In this document: positions 7,660-14,649 of the stretch, in pieces | Numbering within the stretch: position 1 is the stretch's first letter | How the letters are laid out: each line of letters begins with the position of its first letter | Program-made: the position numbers and the translations under genes | Assembly: GCA_044346445.1 (NCBI GenBank) | Contig: JBIIZD010000067.1 | Span: 1 to 16,122 of the forward strand | DNA from: CAISGS01 sp044346445 | GTDB lineage: Bacteria > Pseudomonadota > Alphaproteobacteria > Caulobacterales > Caulobacteraceae | Direction of reading: 5' to 3' | Length of the DNA: 16,122 nucleotides | Notes under the pieces: model-generated | Told to the model about the DNA's origin: nothing | Seen by the model: only the letters and a program-made list of their open reading frames with translations | Database searches by the model: none

Positions 7660-8118
7660 ATGGCGTTTCACAAGCTGATTGCCGAAAACAGGCGTGCTAA
7701 ATTTGACTATTTCCTCGAAGATGCGCTTGAGGCAGGCCTGTCTTTGACGGGAACAGAGGTCAAGGCCCTGCGCGAAGGCCGGGCTAATATTGCCGAGTCC
7801 TATGCGGCCATCGAGGGGCGCGAAATCGTGCTGGTCAATGCCTATATCCCCGAATATGGCCCGGCCAATCGTTTCAATCACGAGCCAAGACGTCCGCGCA
7901 AGCTGCTGTTGCATCGCCGCCAGATTGACCGGATGCTCGGGGCGGTTGGCCGCGACGGCCAGACCCTGATCCCGACTAGGCTGTATTTCAACGAAAAGGG
8001 CCGGGTAAAGCTGGAATTGTGCCTGGCCAAGGGCAAGAAGCTCCACGACAAACGCGCCACCGAAGCCGACCGCGACTGGAAGCGCGAACAAGGCCGCCTA
8101 ATGCGCGATCGCGGCTGA
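7660..8118 (+). CDS. smpB: SsrA-binding protein SmpB
   Basis: 152 residues, normal for SmpB. It binds tmRNA and delivers it to stalled ribosomes for trans-translation. Family features in order: RAKFDYFLED (about 13-22), GTEVKALREGRANI (31-44), RPRKLLLHRRQI (78-89), IPTRLYFNEKGRVKLEL (106-122), LAKGKKLHDKR (124-134), and a basic C-terminal tail ending WKREQGRLMRDRG that reaches the mRNA channel. ATG 7660 follows the dapA TGA by two bases. No tmRNA gene is visible nearby. The 120 bases to the convergent gene at 8239 hold only weak short inverted repeats and no recognisable terminator. Confidence 0.97.
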   Translation: MAFHKLIAENRRAKFDYFLEDALEAGLSLTGTEVKALREGRANIAESYAAIEGREIVLVNAYIPEYGPANRFNHEPRRPRKLLLHRRQIDRMLGAVGRDGQTLIPTRLYFNEKGRVKLELCLAKGKKLHDKRATEADRDWKREQGRLMRDRG

Positions 8119-8238
8119 CCGGTTGTCGATAACACTCTTGCTAAAGACGTTCAGATTGAAATTGATTTCTAAGGAAATTACTGGCGCGGGACGGGCGAGC
8201 GCTAGACAAGACCCAGACCATTACGGGGCTTATCGGTG

Positions 8239-8889
8239 TCATTGGCTATTGAGATGGGCCTTGGCGTCAAGGAATACCGCCTCGAACATCTTGGGCGTGA
8301 GCCGTCCGGTATTGGTGTTCAGGCGTGAGCAGTGATAAGAATTGAACAATCGATAGGCTCCGACCTGGCCTTGGCTGCCATGACCCGGCGGCGCGCTATT
8401 GGGCTTGGCACCGAGCGCTTTTAACACATTGCGCCGGGCTACATCTCCAAGCGTGATAATCACCTTTAGCTGGGGCAGGGCAGCGATCCGTGCGGCGAGG
8501 TACGGGCGACAGGCGGCTTCCTCGGTGGGCAGGGGTTTGTTACCCGGCGGCGCGCACCGAACGGCATTGGTGATCATGCAGTCTTGCAAGGCCAGATCAT
8601 CAAGGCCATCGATCTGATACTGGCCGGTTGCAAACCCTGTGTTCAAAAGGGTTGTATAGAGCAAAAGGCCCGCATGGTCGCCGGTAAAGGGTCTGCCCGT
8701 CCGATTGGCCCCCGTCCGGCCCGGCGCCAAGCCCACCACTAATAGCCGCGCGGATGGGTCGCCAAACGAGGGGGCAGGGCCATTGAACCAGTCCGGATGG
8801 GCGATGGCATTATCCTGCCGATAGCCCACCAGCCTTGGACAAAGCGGGCAGTTGCGAGCCGGTTCAGCCGGGACTGGCTTGGAGGGCAC
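8239..8889 (-). CDS. Family 5 uracil-DNA glycosylase (UDGb), iron-sulphur type
   Basis: 216 residues. Motif A is GLAPGRTGANRTGRPFTGD (53-71), the signature of family 5 enzymes with the expanded GANRTGRxFTGD loop. The C-terminal catalytic loop is YHCSRLNTNTGRLT (185-198). Cys14, Cys17, Cys112 and Cys127 are placed as the four ligands of the 4Fe-4S cluster. The enzyme removes uracil and related deaminated bases from DNA in base-excision repair. The start is GTG 8889 with no clear Shine-Dalgarno sequence. It begins 11 bases after the stop of the NYN gene, so translation probably depends on coupling. The gene is convergent with smpB. Confidence 0.92.
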   Translation of the reverse strand: MPSKPVPAEPARNCPLCPRLVGYRQDNAIAHPDWFNGPAPSFGDPSARLLVVGLAPGRTGANRTGRPFTGDHAGLLLYTTLLNTGFATGQYQIDGLDDLALQDCMITNAVRCAPPGNKPLPTEEAACRPYLAARIAALPQLKVIITLGDVARRNVLKALGAKPNSAPPGHGSQGQVGAYRLFNSYHCSRLNTNTGRLTPKMFEAVFLDAKAHLNSQ

Positions 8890-8900
8890 GGTCGGTGCGT

Positions 8901-9497
8901 CTAGAAATCGTCGCCATCATCATCCGCTGCGCTAACTTCTTCTTGCAAGAAGCGCGGCGCGGGCGTTTGCCTTGGGCGGCCTATAATATTGAACAGATCG
9001 GCGAGATCGACAAAGGAGTCGGCTTGGCGGCGCAGATCGTCTGAGGCCATGGGCGGCTGTGACTTGACCGTCGAGACCACCGTGACCCGCACGCCCTTTT
9101 GCTGGACCGACTCGATCACCCGGCGAAAGTCACCATCGCCTGAGAACAGCACCAAATGGTCGGCCTTGACGGCCATCTCCATCATATCCACCGCAATCTC
9201 GATATCCATATCGCCGCGGATGCGCTTGCGACCGGTCGCATCGGTAAATTCGCGAGCAGACTTGGTGACCACGGCAAAGCCATTATAGTCCAGCCAATCC
9301 ACGAGCGGGCGGATGGGCGAATAGTCCTGATCCTCAACCAAGGTTGTGTAATAATAGGCCCGGATCAGAATGCCGCGTTTACGAAACTCATCGAGCAACT
9401 TTTTGTAATCTATGTCGAAGTTCAAACCCTTAGCAGCAGAATACAAATTCGCGCCGTCTATGAATAAGGCGATCTTGTCGGTAGGGTAGAAGGTCAT
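8901..9497 (-). CDS. NYN (LabA/DUF88) domain protein, PIN-like nuclease fold
   Basis: 198 residues. The NYN domain covers about residues 8-172: FIDGANLY (12-19, Asp14), GDMDIEIAVDMM (95-106, Asp96/Asp98/Asp104) and FSGDGDFRRVI (118-128, Asp121/Asp123). These acidic residues form the metal site in PIN/NYN ribonucleases. LabA-like proteins are thought to act on RNA, but no target is known here. The C-terminal tail ends in an acidic run (ADDDGDDF). ATG 9497 has AAGGA ten bases upstream. It is the first gene of a two-gene operon with the uracil-DNA glycosylase and diverges from folK with a very short gap. Confidence 0.9.
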   Translation of the reverse strand: MTFYPTDKIALFIDGANLYSAAKGLNFDIDYKKLLDEFRKRGILIRAYYYTTLVEDQDYSPIRPLVDWLDYNGFAVVTKSAREFTDATGRKRIRGDMDIEIAVDMMEMAVKADHLVLFSGDGDFRRVIESVQQKGVRVTVVSTVKSQPPMASDDLRRQADSFVDLADLFNIIGRPRQTPAPRFLQEEVSAADDDGDDF

Positions 9498-9530
9498 ATC
9501 TGGGAAATCCTTTTGTCTAAGAATAATTCA

Positions 9531-10037
9531 ATGAAGAATGCGTTTTCAGTCATTATCGCGATGGGCAGCAATCTGGGCTATCGGACGTTTGCGTCTAAAG
9601 ATGTCCTGGAGGCGGCCTTGATTACTCTATTTAGACGGGGAATTTCGCAAGTCAATCGGTCTTGTTGGTGGAAGTCCAAGGCCTGGCCCGATCCGTCCCA
9701 GCCCGCCTTTTTCAATGGTGTTGTTACGGCCAAAACCGCGCTTTCGCCCTCAGAGCTTATGGCGCTATTGCTTGACATAGAGGTGCAATTTGGTCGTGAG
9801 CGGAACCAGGCGAATGCTCCGAGGCCTTTGGATCTTGATCTGATCGCCTATGAGGACTTTGTGCTAGATCTGCCGGGCTTGATCTTGCCGCATCCAAGGG
9901 CTGCTGAGCGGCGGTTTGTCATGGGGCCCTTGGCAGAGATTGCGCCGGACTGGGTGCATCCCGTCTTGAACCAGACCGCCCTGTATCTGTCGCAACACGC
10001 ATTGGTTGGTCAAGATGCCGCGCCAGAGGCTTATTAA
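9531..10037 (+). CDS. folK: 2-amino-4-hydroxy-6-hydroxymethyldihydropteridine diphosphokinase (HPPK)
   Basis: 168 residues from ATG 9531. It transfers pyrophosphate from ATP to 6-hydroxymethyl-dihydropterin in folate synthesis. Family features: MGSNLGYR near the start (11-18), FFNGVV (60-65), FGRERNQANAPRPLDLDLIAY (87-107) carrying the metal-binding D-L-D, and LPHPRAAERRFVMGPLAEIAPD (119-140). A TTG at 9513, six codons upstream, is also in frame with GGGA at 9502; the start is therefore uncertain by six residues. The divergent NYN gene starts only 33 bases away (15 if TTG is used), so the promoters must reach into the coding regions. The 82-base gap to rpoZ holds the rpoZ promoter. Confidence 0.93.
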   Translation: MKNAFSVIIAMGSNLGYRTFASKDVLEAALITLFRRGISQVNRSCWWKSKAWPDPSQPAFFNGVVTAKTALSPSELMALLLDIEVQFGRERNQANAPRPLDLDLIAYEDFVLDLPGLILPHPRAAERRFVMGPLAEIAPDWVHPVLNQTALYLSQHALVGQDAAPEAY

Positions 10038-10060
10038 GCTTGAAGTTTACGTGTTCGCGG

Positions 10061-10089
10061 TTGCAACATTGGTCAGAAGCCTCTAGTTT
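10061..10089 (+). promoter_or_regulatory. Promoter of rpoZ
   Basis: TTGCAA (10061-10066) and TAGTTT (10084-10089) are 17 bases apart, a good fit to the housekeeping sigma factor. The position, about 30 bases before the rpoZ ATG and just after folK, suits the start of the rpoZ-to-rnc cluster. A GAGGA ribosome binding site follows at 10111-10115 and overlaps a GANTC site (GATTC, 10114-10118), the sequence methylated by CcrM in many alphaproteobacteria. Confidence 0.5.
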
Positions 10090-10119
10090 GTCAGGTTCTA
10101 TTCCCGATCCGAGGATTCC

Positions 10120-10479
10120 ATGGCCCGCGTTACCGTCGAAGATTGCGTTGAAAAGGTTCCTAATCGCTTCAGCCTCGTGCTGCTGGCGGCCCATCGGGCC
10201 CGTGCCGTGTCGGCGGGTGCCCCCCTGCTGATCGACCGCGATAATGACAAGAACCCGGTCGTGGCTTTGCGCGAAATTGCCGAGGACGTGGTCGATGCGG
10301 ACACTTTGCGCGAAAGCTTGATCACGACGCTGCAACGCGTTGATGAGCGTTCAGAGGCTGAAGAAGAGGCCGAGACCTTGGCCCTGCTCAGCGATCCACA
10401 GCACATGCACATGAGTGAGCAGGAACTTGTTCGCGCCCTGCAAAGCGACCGCGACGGTGGGCAGGAGGAGCGGTACTGA
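10120..10479 (+). CDS. rpoZ: DNA-directed RNA polymerase omega subunit
   Basis: 119 residues, in the range for alphaproteobacterial omega. The N-terminus MARVTVEDCVEKVPNRFSLV and the following LAAHRARAVSAG match the omega core that latches onto the beta' C-terminus; the rest is an acidic helical tail. It aids RNA polymerase assembly and, in proteobacteria such as E. coli, forms part of a ppGpp-binding site at the omega-beta' interface, which fits the next gene. ATG 10120 has GAGGA four bases upstream. The 3' end doubles as the translation start region of the RSH gene: GGAGGAG (10464-10470) encodes part of Q-E-E, and the TGA stop is overlapped by CTGA. Confidence 0.96.
   Translation: MARVTVEDCVEKVPNRFSLVLLAAHRARAVSAGAPLLIDRDNDKNPVVALREIAEDVVDADTLRESLITTLQRVDERSEAEEEAETLALLSDPQHMHMSEQELVRALQSDRDGGQEERY
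10464..10478 (+). promoter_or_regulatory. GGAGGAG ribosome binding site and CTG start of the RSH gene
   Basis: GGAGGAG (10464-10470) is a near-perfect Shine-Dalgarno sequence. Five bases later comes CTG (10476-10478), in frame with the RSH protein and overlapping the rpoZ TGA (10477-10479) as CTGA. I read every codon of this frame from the preceding in-frame stop (TGA 10416-10418) to ATG 10695 and found no ATG, GTG or TTG. The conserved RSH N-terminus is encoded before 10695, so a rare start codon is required, and CTG 10476 is the only one placed correctly behind the strong site. Confidence 0.75.
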
Positions 10480-12773
10480 GCCCATCTGGCACAGACCTGC
10501 TCCCACCGCAGGCGGAGAAACCCGCCGATCTGGAAAACGCGCCTCAAGGCCAGGGCGTCCATGACGCCAAGGACCAAGCCGGCCTTGTAAAGCCCCGTCT
10601 AAAAGGGCTGCGGCAATACGAACTCATTGAACGGGTTCGCAGCTATGATCCTACCGCCGACGAAACCCTGCTTAATCGGGCCTATGTCTATGCCATGCGG
10701 ATGCACGGCTCCCAGACGCGGGCCTCTGGCGATCCTTATTTCGCCCATCCGATAGAGGTGGCTGGAATCCTGACCGATTATCGGTTGGATACGGCCACCA
10801 TCGTCACCGCCCTGCTGCATGACGTGATCGAGGATACACAGGCAACCCGCGATGATGTCAGCCGTTTGTTCGGCGAAGAGATTGCCGAGCTTGTCGAGGG
10901 GGTCACCAAGCTATCGCGGCTGGAACTGGCATCTGAGCACACCAAGCAGGCTGAAAACCTTCGCAAATTCATCCTGGCCATATCCAAGGATGTGCGGGTC
11001 TTGATGGTCAAGCTGGCTGACCGCCTGCACAATATGCGCACGCTCGGTTTTATCGCCAAGCCGGAAAAGCGCGAACGGATTGCCCGCGAAACCCTGGACA
11101 TTTATGCGCCGCTGGCGCGCTCAATCGGTTGTCACCGGTTTTGTTCGGAACTGGAAGAGCTGGCGTTTGAACATCTCAATCCGGTTGCGCGTGACGCGAT
11201 TGTCTTGCGTCTCCAGACCCTGCGCCTGACGCAAGGCCCAGCCGTGGCCGTGGTCAGTGCCGAGATCGCCGCAAGGCTCAAGGCGGCCAATATTCCCGCC
11301 CGTGTGTTTGGCCGCGAAAAAAACCCCTTCTCGATTTGGCGAAAGCTGCAGCGCAAATCGATCGGGTTTTCGCAATTGTCCGATATTTATGCGTTTCGCG
11401 TGATCGTGGATGATGAGGATGATTGCTATCGCGCGCTTGGGGTCATTCACCGGGCCTGGCCGTCCGTGCCCGAGCGGTTCAAGGATTTCATCTCGACGCC
11501 CAAGCGCAATAATTATCGCTCCTTGCACACAACCGTGATCGCCCCGCGCGGTATGCGTATTGAAATGCAGATCCGGACCGAGTCCATGGACCGCATTGCC
11601 GAGGAAGGCGTGGCCGCGCACTGGCGCTATAAGGACAAGTCCTACGGCTTTGATGCCGAGGCGGCCGAGGCAGACGGCGGGCGTGACCCGCTGGTCAACC
11701 TGCGCAATCTGGTTCAGCTCTTGGAACATGGCGGCGATGTTGATGAGTTGGTCGAGCATGCCAAGCTGGAAATGTTCCTCGACCAGGTGTTCGTCTTTAC
11801 GCCCAAGGGCCGCCTGATCAGCCTGCCACGCGGGGCCATGCCGCTGGATTTTGCCTATGCGGTGCATACCGATATTGGCGAGACAACGCTTGGCGCCAAG
11901 ATTAATGGTGAGCTTCGTCCCCTGCGCACCGCCTTGACCAATGGCGATGTGGTCGAGGTGATTAGGGGCACAAAATCTGTGCTGCCGTCGGATTGGCGGT
12001 CCTTGACCGTGACCGGACGAGCGCGCTCTGCTATTCGCCGCCACCTGCGACAGGCGGAAAAGGATGAGTTTATCAAGCTGGGCCGCACCAGCCTGGACCA
12101 GACCTTTGCCCGTGCAAGTCGGCTCAGAGCCGATGTGTCCTTAAGGCCAGCACTCGACCGGTTTGCCATGGCCACCGAAGATGACTTGCTAGAGCAGGTC
12201 GGCCGGGGCCGCGTGACGGCCAGCCAAGTGCTCGAAATCGTGTTTCCGGGCCTGAAAGATACGGAAAAGGCCGCGGCTGCTGCCCGCACCCCGATCGAGG
12301 GCGGCAAGGGCGCGCGGCTCTATGTGCGGGGCAGCGGGATTAATTCCAACTCGACCTTGAACTTTGCCTCCTGTTGCAGCCCGGTTCCGGGGGATCGCAT
12401 TATCGGCATTATTGATCCCGATACAGAGGATTTGACGGTCCATACGATTGACTGTGCAAGGCTTGCGGAATTCGAGGACAAGGAGGATTTGTGGCGCGAC
12501 CTGCAATGGACGCCACAGGCCGAGCGCAACACGATTTCGCACGCCCGCCTGCGCGCCACGATCAAGAATGCGCCGGGGGTTCTGGGTCAGGCCTGCACCA
12601 TTATCGGCGAGGCGGGCGGCAATATAATCAATCTGCGCATGCATCATCGCCAGTCGGGCTATTTTGATGTCGATTTCGACATAGATGTCCGTGATGCGCG
12701 CCATATTACCCATATCTCGGCGGCCTTGAGGGCCTGTCCTGAGGTGGATACGGTGGACCGGGCGCAGGACTAG
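10476..12773 (+). CDS. Bifunctional (p)ppGpp synthetase/hydrolase, RelA/SpoT homologue (RSH)
   Basis: 765 residues from CTG 10476. It makes and degrades the alarmone (p)ppGpp. The HD hydrolase domain carries Arg82, His91, His115-Asp116 and Asp182, with the same spacing as Arg44, His53, His77-Asp78 and Asp144 of Rel from Streptococcus. The synthetase domain has GREKNPFSIWRKLQRKS (279-295), YAFRVIV (305-311), RFKDFISTPKRNNYRSLHT (334-352; R-x-K-D is the bifunctional type rather than the E-x-D-D of RelA), and EMQIRT (363-368). Then come TGS (about 438-496), a helical region, a Cys-containing domain (ASCCSPVPGD, 631-640) and a C-terminal ACT domain (about 687-762). Both activities look intact. 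Starting at ATG 10695 would remove 73 residues, including conserved LRQYELIERV and LLNRAYVYAM. Confidence 0.95.
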   Translation: MSPSGTDLLPPQAEKPADLENAPQGQGVHDAKDQAGLVKPRLKGLRQYELIERVRSYDPTADETLLNRAYVYAMRMHGSQTRASGDPYFAHPIEVAGILTDYRLDTATIVTALLHDVIEDTQATRDDVSRLFGEEIAELVEGVTKLSRLELASEHTKQAENLRKFILAISKDVRVLMVKLADRLHNMRTLGFIAKPEKRERIARETLDIYAPLARSIGCHRFCSELEELAFEHLNPVARDAIVLRLQTLRLTQGPAVAVVSAEIAARLKAANIPARVFGREKNPFSIWRKLQRKSIGFSQLSDIYAFRVIVDDEDDCYRALGVIHRAWPSVPERFKDFISTPKRNNYRSLHTTVIAPRGMRIEMQIRTESMDRIAEEGVAAHWRYKDKSYGFDAEAAEADGGRDPLVNLRNLVQLLEHGGDVDELVEHAKLEMFLDQVFVFTPKGRLISLPRGAMPLDFAYAVHTDIGETTLGAKINGELRPLRTALTNGDVVEVIRGTKSVLPSDWRSLTVTGRARSAIRRHLRQAEKDEFIKLGRTSLDQTFARASRLRADVSLRPALDRFAMATEDDLLEQVGRGRVTASQVLEIVFPGLKDTEKAAAAARTPIEGGKGARLYVRGSGINSNSTLNFASCCSPVPGDRIIGIIDPDTEDLTVHTIDCARLAEFEDKEDLWRDLQWTPQAERNTISHARLRATIKNAPGVLGQACTIIGEAGGNIINLRMHHRQSGYFDVDFDIDVRDARHITHISAALRACPEVDTVDRAQD

Positions 12774-12781
12774 CGCAATTT

Positions 12782-12822
12782 TCAGCGCCAATGGCTTGCG
12801 CTGAGGCCTGAGTCTGGCGCAA
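12782..12822 (+). promoter_or_regulatory. Two mutually exclusive hairpins before pyrE
   Basis: In the 80-base gap between the RSH gene and pyrE, TCAGCGC (12782-12788) pairs perfectly with GCGCTGA (12798-12804) across a nine-base loop. The second arm shares bases with a competing stem, TTGCGC (12796-12801) with GCGCAA (12817-12822). No T-run follows either stem, so this is not a normal intrinsic terminator. It could be an attenuator-like switch or chance. A GANTC site (GAGTC, 12810-12814) lies in the second loop. Confidence 0.3.
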
Positions 12823-12853
12823 AACCGGCTTCAGATCTTGATAGGACCAGCGC

Positions 12854-13438
12854 ATGAATACCGAAGATGTCATGGACGAGTTTCGCGCGGCAGGCGCCTT
12901 GCGCGAGGGCCATTTTGTCCTGTCGTCTGGCCTGCACAGCCCGGTATTCTTGCAAAAAAATCTGGTCTTTATGGAAGCGGCGCGCACTGAGCGGCTTTGC
13001 AAGGCCTTGGCCGCCAAGATCGTCGCGGCGGTCGGACCGGTCGATGTGGCTGTGTCGCCAGCCGTGGGCGGGATTATTCCGGGCTATGAGACAGCCCGGC
13101 ACCTCGGTGTTCCATCCATGTATGTCGAGCGTGAGGGCGGGGCCTTCAAATTGCGCCGGGGCTTTAGCCTGGAGCCGGGCCAGCGCGTGGTCATGGTCGA
13201 GGATATTGTCACAACCGGCCTGTCCTCGCGCGAATGTATTGCCGCGATCCAGGAAGCGGGCGGCCATGTGGTCGCGGCGGCCTGTATTGTCGATCGCTCG
13301 GGCGGCAAGGCCGATGTTGGCGTGCCCCTGATCGCCTTGGCCAGTCTGGATGTACCGGCCTATCCAGCCGATGCCCTGCCACCAGAGCTGGCAGCCATTC
13401 CCACGACCGATCCCGGCAGCCGAAGGTTGGCCAAATGA
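12854..13438 (+). CDS. pyrE: Orotate phosphoribosyltransferase
   Basis: 194 residues, type I phosphoribosyltransferase fold. It converts orotate and PRPP to orotidine 5'-phosphate in pyrimidine synthesis. The PRPP-binding motif is VVMVEDIVTTGLSS (112-125). Other features are HFVLSSGLHSPVF (20-32), AVSPAVGGIIPG (66-77) and YVEREGGAFKLRRGF (90-104), the flexible catalytic loop. ATG 12854 has AGGA (12843-12846) seven bases upstream. Its stop overlaps the pdxJ start as ATGA, indicating coupling. It follows the RSH gene by 80 bases that contain the hairpins above. Confidence 0.95.
   Translation: MNTEDVMDEFRAAGALREGHFVLSSGLHSPVFLQKNLVFMEAARTERLCKALAAKIVAAVGPVDVAVSPAVGGIIPGYETARHLGVPSMYVEREGGAFKLRRGFSLEPGQRVVMVEDIVTTGLSSRECIAAIQEAGGHVVAAACIVDRSGGKADVGVPLIALASLDVPAYPADALPPELAAIPTTDPGSRRLAK
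13000..13009. repeat. Palindrome CAAGGCCTTG (copy 3)
   Basis: Inside pyrE, read as Lys-Ala-Leu. Confidence 0.7.
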
Positions 13439-14193
13439 TCCCGCTAAGGCTTGGCGTCAATATTGATCACGTCGCGACCATCCGCAATGCGCGGGGCGGG
13501 GCACATCCTGATCCCGTGCGCGCGGCAAGGCTGGCCTTGGAGGCCGGGGCCGACGGCATTACCGCCCACCTGCGCGAAGATCGCCGCCATATTGGCGATG
13601 CCGATATTGAGCACTTGTCGGCGCTGTGCCGCGAACTGGGCAAGCCCTTAAACTTCGAAATGGCCGTCACCGACGAGATGCGCGACATTGCGCTGCGCCA
13701 CCGTCCCCATGCCGCCTGTCTGGTGCCTGAAAAGCGCGAAGAGCGCACGACCGAGGGCGGGCTGGATGTGGCGCGCGGCCATAATGCGGTTGCGCCCGTG
13801 GTCCGGGCCCTGCGCGATGCGGGGGTGCGAGTATCCTTGTTTATCGAGCCTAGCCTTGTCCAGATATCCGTAGCCCAGGCCATTGGTGCCGAGGTGGTTG
13901 AACTGCATACGGGGGCCTATTGCGAGGCGGTGCAGCAGGGCCGCAAGGATGACGCCCAGCGCTTGCTCGAAGCCCTGCAAATGGGGGCCTTGGAGGCTCA
14001 CGCGCGGGGCCTTGAGGTCCATGCCGGGCACGGGCTGGATTATGAAACGGTTGGACCTGTTGCCGCCATTCCCCAGATTGCCGAGCTGAATATCGGTCAT
14101 TTCCTGATTGGCGAGGCGATTTTTGTCGGGCTGGAAGCGGCCATGGGCCAGATGCGGGCCTTGATGCAGGCGGCAAGGGGAGGGCAGGCGTGA
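13435..14193 (+). CDS. pdxJ: Pyridoxine 5'-phosphate synthase
   Basis: 252 residues, TIM-barrel PdxJ. It joins 1-deoxy-xylulose 5-phosphate with 3-amino-2-oxopropyl phosphate to form pyridoxine 5'-phosphate. Family features: RLGVNIDHVATIRNARGG (5-22), HLREDRRHI with His45, NFEMAVT with Glu75, PEKREERTTEGGLDV (98-112), AGHGLDY with His199, and LNIGHFLIGEAIF (218-230). The ATG overlaps the pyrE stop (ATGA). The frame is open further upstream inside pyrE, but that extension is only an out-of-frame reading of pyrE. Its stop overlaps the acpS GTG start as GTGA. Confidence 0.97.
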   Translation: MIPLRLGVNIDHVATIRNARGGAHPDPVRAARLALEAGADGITAHLREDRRHIGDADIEHLSALCRELGKPLNFEMAVTDEMRDIALRHRPHAACLVPEKREERTTEGGLDVARGHNAVAPVVRALRDAGVRVSLFIEPSLVQISVAQAIGAEVVELHTGAYCEAVQQGRKDDAQRLLEALQMGALEAHARGLEVHAGHGLDYETVGPVAAIPQIAELNIGHFLIGEAIFVGLEAAMGQMRALMQAARGGQA

Positions 14194-14591
14194 TTATCGG
14201 GCTTGGCTCTGATCTTTGCGATATTCGCCGGATTCAGAACAGTCTTGACCGGTTTGGCACCCGCTTTACCCAGCGCCTGTTTACCGAAATCGAGCGTCAA
14301 CGCTCCGAGCGCAAACCCGATGCTGCCGCCAGCTATGCCAAGCGCTTTGCCGCCAAGGAGGCCTGTTCCAAGGCCTTGGGCACAGGCTTTCGCCGCGGCG
14401 TATTTTGGCGCGATATGGGCGTGGTCAATCTGCGCAGTGGTCAGCCGACCCTGGCCCTGACCGGCGGCGCGGCCGAGCGTCTGGCCCAGATGCTGCCAGA
14501 CGGCATGCTGGGCGTCATTCACCTGACCATGACCGATGATCATCCTTATGCCCAGGCGTTTGTGATTATTGAGGCCTTGCCGATCGCTTGA
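14190..14591 (+). CDS. acpS: Holo-[acyl-carrier-protein] synthase
   Basis: 133 residues. It transfers 4'-phosphopantetheine from coenzyme A to acyl carrier protein. The conserved N-terminus IIGLGSDLCDIRRI contains the Mg-binding Asp8, and KRFAAKEACSKALGTG (51-66) contains Glu57, the second metal ligand. The start is GTG 14190, in a GTGA overlap with the pdxJ stop, so translation is probably coupled. The pdxJ-acpS pair is a common bacterial arrangement. Confidence 0.95.
   Translation: MIIGLGSDLCDIRRIQNSLDRFGTRFTQRLFTEIERQRSERKPDAAASYAKRFAAKEACSKALGTGFRRGVFWRDMGVVNLRSGQPTLALTGGAAERLAQMLPDGMLGVIHLTMTDDHPYAQAFVIIEALPIA
14368..14379. repeat. Palindrome CCAAGGCCTTGG (copy 4 of CAAGGCCTTG)
   Basis: Inside acpS, read as Lys-Ala-Leu; the palindrome extends to 12 bases with C/G outer bases. 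Confidence 0.7.
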
Positions 14592-14649
14592 CACACCGTC
14601 GCCTCCCTTGCCCTTGCGGCACGAAAGGTTTAGCACCCACAACAGTTCT

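Noticed and set aside
8104..8113. CGCGATCGCG palindrome at the smpB end, containing the HIP1 core
   Set aside because: Noted at this one place; it encodes the SmpB C-terminus and looks like chance.
8119..8238. Possible terminator or small RNA between smpB and the uracil-DNA glycosylase gene
   Set aside because: Only a five-base ATTTC/GAAAT inverted repeat is present, with no GC stem or T-run.
11121..12044. 307-residue open frame on the minus strand inside the RSH gene
   Set aside because: It is the antisense shadow of a well-conserved gene and its translation shows no recognisable domain.
12189..12791. 200-residue minus-strand frame over the RSH 3' end
   Set aside because: Antisense to the ACT and Cys-domain coding region with no family-like motifs.
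13234..13434. Upstream extension of the pdxJ frame inside pyrE
   Set aside because: The added residues are an out-of-frame reading of pyrE; PdxJ homologues start at the RLGVNIDHVAT block just after ATG 13435.
14588..14616. Perfect TTGACA at 14588 as a lepB promoter
   Set aside because: No -10-like hexamer lies 16 to 18 bases downstream (CCCTTG at 17), so the match alone is not enough.
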